Source of the DNA: an uncultured Lachnospiraceae bacterium
GTDB taxonomy: Bacteria; Bacillota; Clostridia; Lachnospirales; Lachnospiraceae
Length of the DNA: 5,970 bases
Reading direction: 5' to 3'
NCBI GenBank assembly: GCA_947003375.1
Contig: CAMQOJ010000277.1
Coordinates: 1-5,970, forward strand
Below are positions 5,023 to 5,970 of the stretch, piece by piece. Within the stretch, counting starts at the first letter, position 1. Every line of letters starts with the position of its first letter. A program made the position numbers and the translations under genes. The notes beneath the pieces were generated by a model that worked only from the letters and a program-made list of their open reading frames with translations, made no database searches and was not told the DNA's origin.

Positions 5023-5640
5023 ATGTTTCACAGGAGGATCCTGCCCGCAGAGGAAGAGCTGAGGGACATGTTCTTATTACTGGCGTTCGCGGCGGTCTGG
5101 TACGGCGCGCTGTTCCATGGCCTGGGAAGCGGGGCGACGAGCGGAGCCAACGCTGCCGTATTTCTGCTGAGCGGGGCGCTGCCGCTGTACGTGGCGTACA
5201 TAAAAGGCCGGGCGGCCCTGCGCTGCCGGAAGAAGCGGCGGGAGGCCATTGCCAAAGGGAGACGCTGCCTTGGCATCATCAGGCGCATCGAGTCGGAGAG
5301 GGTTCCCTTCAGGGGCCGCCATGGACATGTCTATTATCGGAAAAGGTATTATCTGGTCATTGAGAAGATAGAAGAGGGCTTTCAATGCGGCACAGAGATA
5401 AAGACCGGCGCCTACCGGGTCCCCGTGCATCTCTACCTGAAATCCCCCGAGGTGCAGCTCTATTCAGGCCCCTCCGGCTGGAATTGGTACGTGGAGGGGC
5501 TGCAGTGCGGCATGTTCCGGCAGAACCCCGGTGTATTTAAAACGGATGATGCGGATGGGGACACCTATGTGGGAGATGCCCTGTTCCAGATTCTTTTCAT
5601 CGCCATACTGCTGCTTACGCTGCTGCGGATCGTCCTGTAG
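5023..5640 (+). CDS. Uncharacterised three-helix membrane protein
   Basis: A 205-residue protein I do not recognise. Membrane segments are predicted at about 14-33 and 43-61, forming a hairpin, and at 187-204 at the C-terminus. After the second helix comes a strongly basic stretch (RCRKKRREAIAKGRR, 67-81). By the positive-inside rule, with MFHRR at the front, this places the N-terminus and the 125-residue middle domain (62-186) in the cytoplasm. That domain is rich in Tyr, Gly and beta-prone runs (HVYYRKRYYLVIE, VPVHLYLK, SGWNWYVEG) and could be a small beta-barrel or SH3-like fold. No catalytic motif or signal peptide was seen. The start follows the NUDIX stop by six bases; only a weak AGGG lies before it, so translational coupling is likely. 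A DUF3592-like architecture is a thought, not a call. Confidence 0.8.
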   Translation: MFHRRILPAEEELRDMFLLLAFAAVWYGALFHGLGSGATSGANAAVFLLSGALPLYVAYIKGRAALRCRKKRREAIAKGRRCLGIIRRIESERVPFRGRHGHVYYRKRYYLVIEKIEEGFQCGTEIKTGAYRVPVHLYLKSPEVQLYSGPSGWNWYVEGLQCGMFRQNPGVFKTDDADGDTYVGDALFQILFIAILLLTLLRIVL

Positions 5641-5674
5641 CCGGAGGGAAGGGCTTCTCTTTCACCTTTCCCGG
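5641..5674. terminator. Weak imperfect hairpin between convergent genes
   Basis: CCGGAGGGAAGG (5641-5652) can pair, with a two-base bulge and one mismatch, with CCTTTCCCGG (5665-5674). It spans the 21-base gap between the membrane protein stop and the end of the convergent regulator. No clean T run is present in either direction, so this is a low-confidence shared terminator. Confidence 0.22.
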
Positions 5675-5871
5675 ATTTCAAATAAATCGCCCACCGTGCA
5701 GTCAAAATATTCGCAAAGCTTCAGGATCAGATTGGCGTCGATGCGCTGGAATTCATCGCGGTAATATCGGTTGAAATTGGTGCGCTCGATGTCCAGCGCG
5801 GAGCAGACTTTCTTTTTGGAAAGTCCATGTTCGGACAAAAGTTCCTCTAACCGGATGTGCAGATATTTCAT
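5662..5871 (-). CDS. Small XRE-family (Cro/C1-type) HTH regulator
   Basis: A 69-residue DNA-binding protein made almost entirely of one helix-turn-helix domain of the HTH_26 type. LEELLSEHGLSKKKVCSALD (8-27) gives helices 1-2, IERTNFNRYYR (28-38) the recognition helix, and the tail RIDANLILKLCEYFDCTVGD (43-62) is the R-I-D-x-x-x-L-x-K-x-C-x-x-x-x-C-x-x-G-D signature. The start is Met at 5871, behind AGGGGG with seven-base spacing. A longer frame reaching Met 5928 is unlikely because its extra 19 residues run through the -10 region. It is transcribed towards the NUDIX unit and ends 21 bases from it. Its targets are unknown; auto-regulation of its AT-rich promoter is plausible. Confidence 0.88.
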   Translation of the reverse strand: MKYLHIRLEELLSEHGLSKKKVCSALDIERTNFNRYYRDEFQRIDANLILKLCEYFDCTVGDLFEIRER

Positions 5872-5878
5872 GTGGCTA

Positions 5879-5884
5879 CCCCCT
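5879..5884 (-). promoter_or_regulatory. Ribosome-binding site deciding the XRE start
   Basis: On the minus strand AGGGGG ends seven bases before ATG 5871. It picks this Met over the upstream one at 5928, which has no such site. Confidence 0.65.
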
Positions 5885-5915
5885 GTGCGTTTCGGCGAAT
5901 GCTTGTCTTTCAGTG

Positions 5916-5942
5916 ATATTATATACAATGATTCTCTGTCAA
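5916..5942 (-). promoter_or_regulatory. AT-rich promoter region of the XRE regulator
   Basis: On the minus strand a perfect TTGACA (complement at 5937-5942) is followed by TATAAT (complement at 5918-5923), but the spacer is only 13 bases. TAATAT (complement at 5916-5921) gives 15 bases. The TATAAT is also 17 bases from a poor -35, TTATTT. A promoter is likely here; which hexamers are used is not settled. Confidence 0.5.
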
Positions 5943-5970
5943 ATAACTCGTTTAATAGACATCGCTATAG

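Noticed and set aside
4288..5031. Minus-strand 247-codon frame over the NUDIX gene
   Set aside because: The NUDIX gene has a clear Nudix helix, promoter and ribosome-binding site; this is its mirror.
49..5970. tRNA, rRNA, CRISPR array or replication origin
   Set aside because: No cloverleaf-like sequence, rRNA motif, regularly spaced repeat array or DnaA-box cluster was seen.

Overview
The window is the end of a draft contig from a G+C-rich anaerobic Firmicute. A Lachnospiraceae-like gut Clostridium (Eisenbergiella/Hungatella/Lachnoclostridium type) is my best guess. It rests on strong AGGAGG ribosome-binding sites, a TTG start, GC-rich third codon positions and the gene content: sugar isomerases, a FucU mutarotase, CutC, NUDIX and a small XRE regulator. 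Species cannot be fixed from the sequence. Bases 1-48 are not genomic: they are an Illumina Nextera i7 adapter ending in the Tn5 mosaic end, so biology starts at base 49.

Region 1 (49-3339, + strand) is a carbohydrate block. It holds a 5'-truncated TIM-barrel sugar phosphate isomerase/epimerase, a second complete and divergent member of that superfamily, a cutC-family TIM barrel with a TTG start, and a fucU/rbsD-family mutarotase. The gaps are 82, 253 and 107 bases. The 253-base gap carries a terminator-like GC hairpin and an 11-bp inverted repeat, so it may divide two transcription units: the isomerase pair, then cutC-fucU. Three sugar-active enzymes around cutC favour a sugar role for CutC here over a copper role.

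Region 2 (3340-4356) looks like decayed sequence. A minus-strand fragment encodes the two-helix end of a membrane protein. It abuts a 99-bp near-palindrome (3586-3684) made of four TATACCG repeats and shaped like a bidirectional terminator. A plus-strand frame then resembles the domain-2/barrel boundary of a family 2 glycoside hydrolase, with neither the front nor the catalytic barrel present. A good extended -10 promoter lies inside this remnant and drives region 3.

Region 3 (4357-5640, + strand) is a tight two-gene unit. It holds an ADP-ribose-pyrophosphatase-like NUDIX hydrolase with a lengthened Nudix loop, then, 6 bases on, an unrecognised three-helix membrane protein. Region 4 (5662-5970, - strand) is a convergent small XRE/HTH_26-type regulator with its own AT-rich promoter at the window end.

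No tRNA, rRNA, CRISPR array, complete insertion sequence or phage gene was seen. No single undescribed system stands out. The best leads are the TATACCG palindrome with its two flanking gene remnants, and cutC embedded in a sugar-isomerase/mutarotase cluster.
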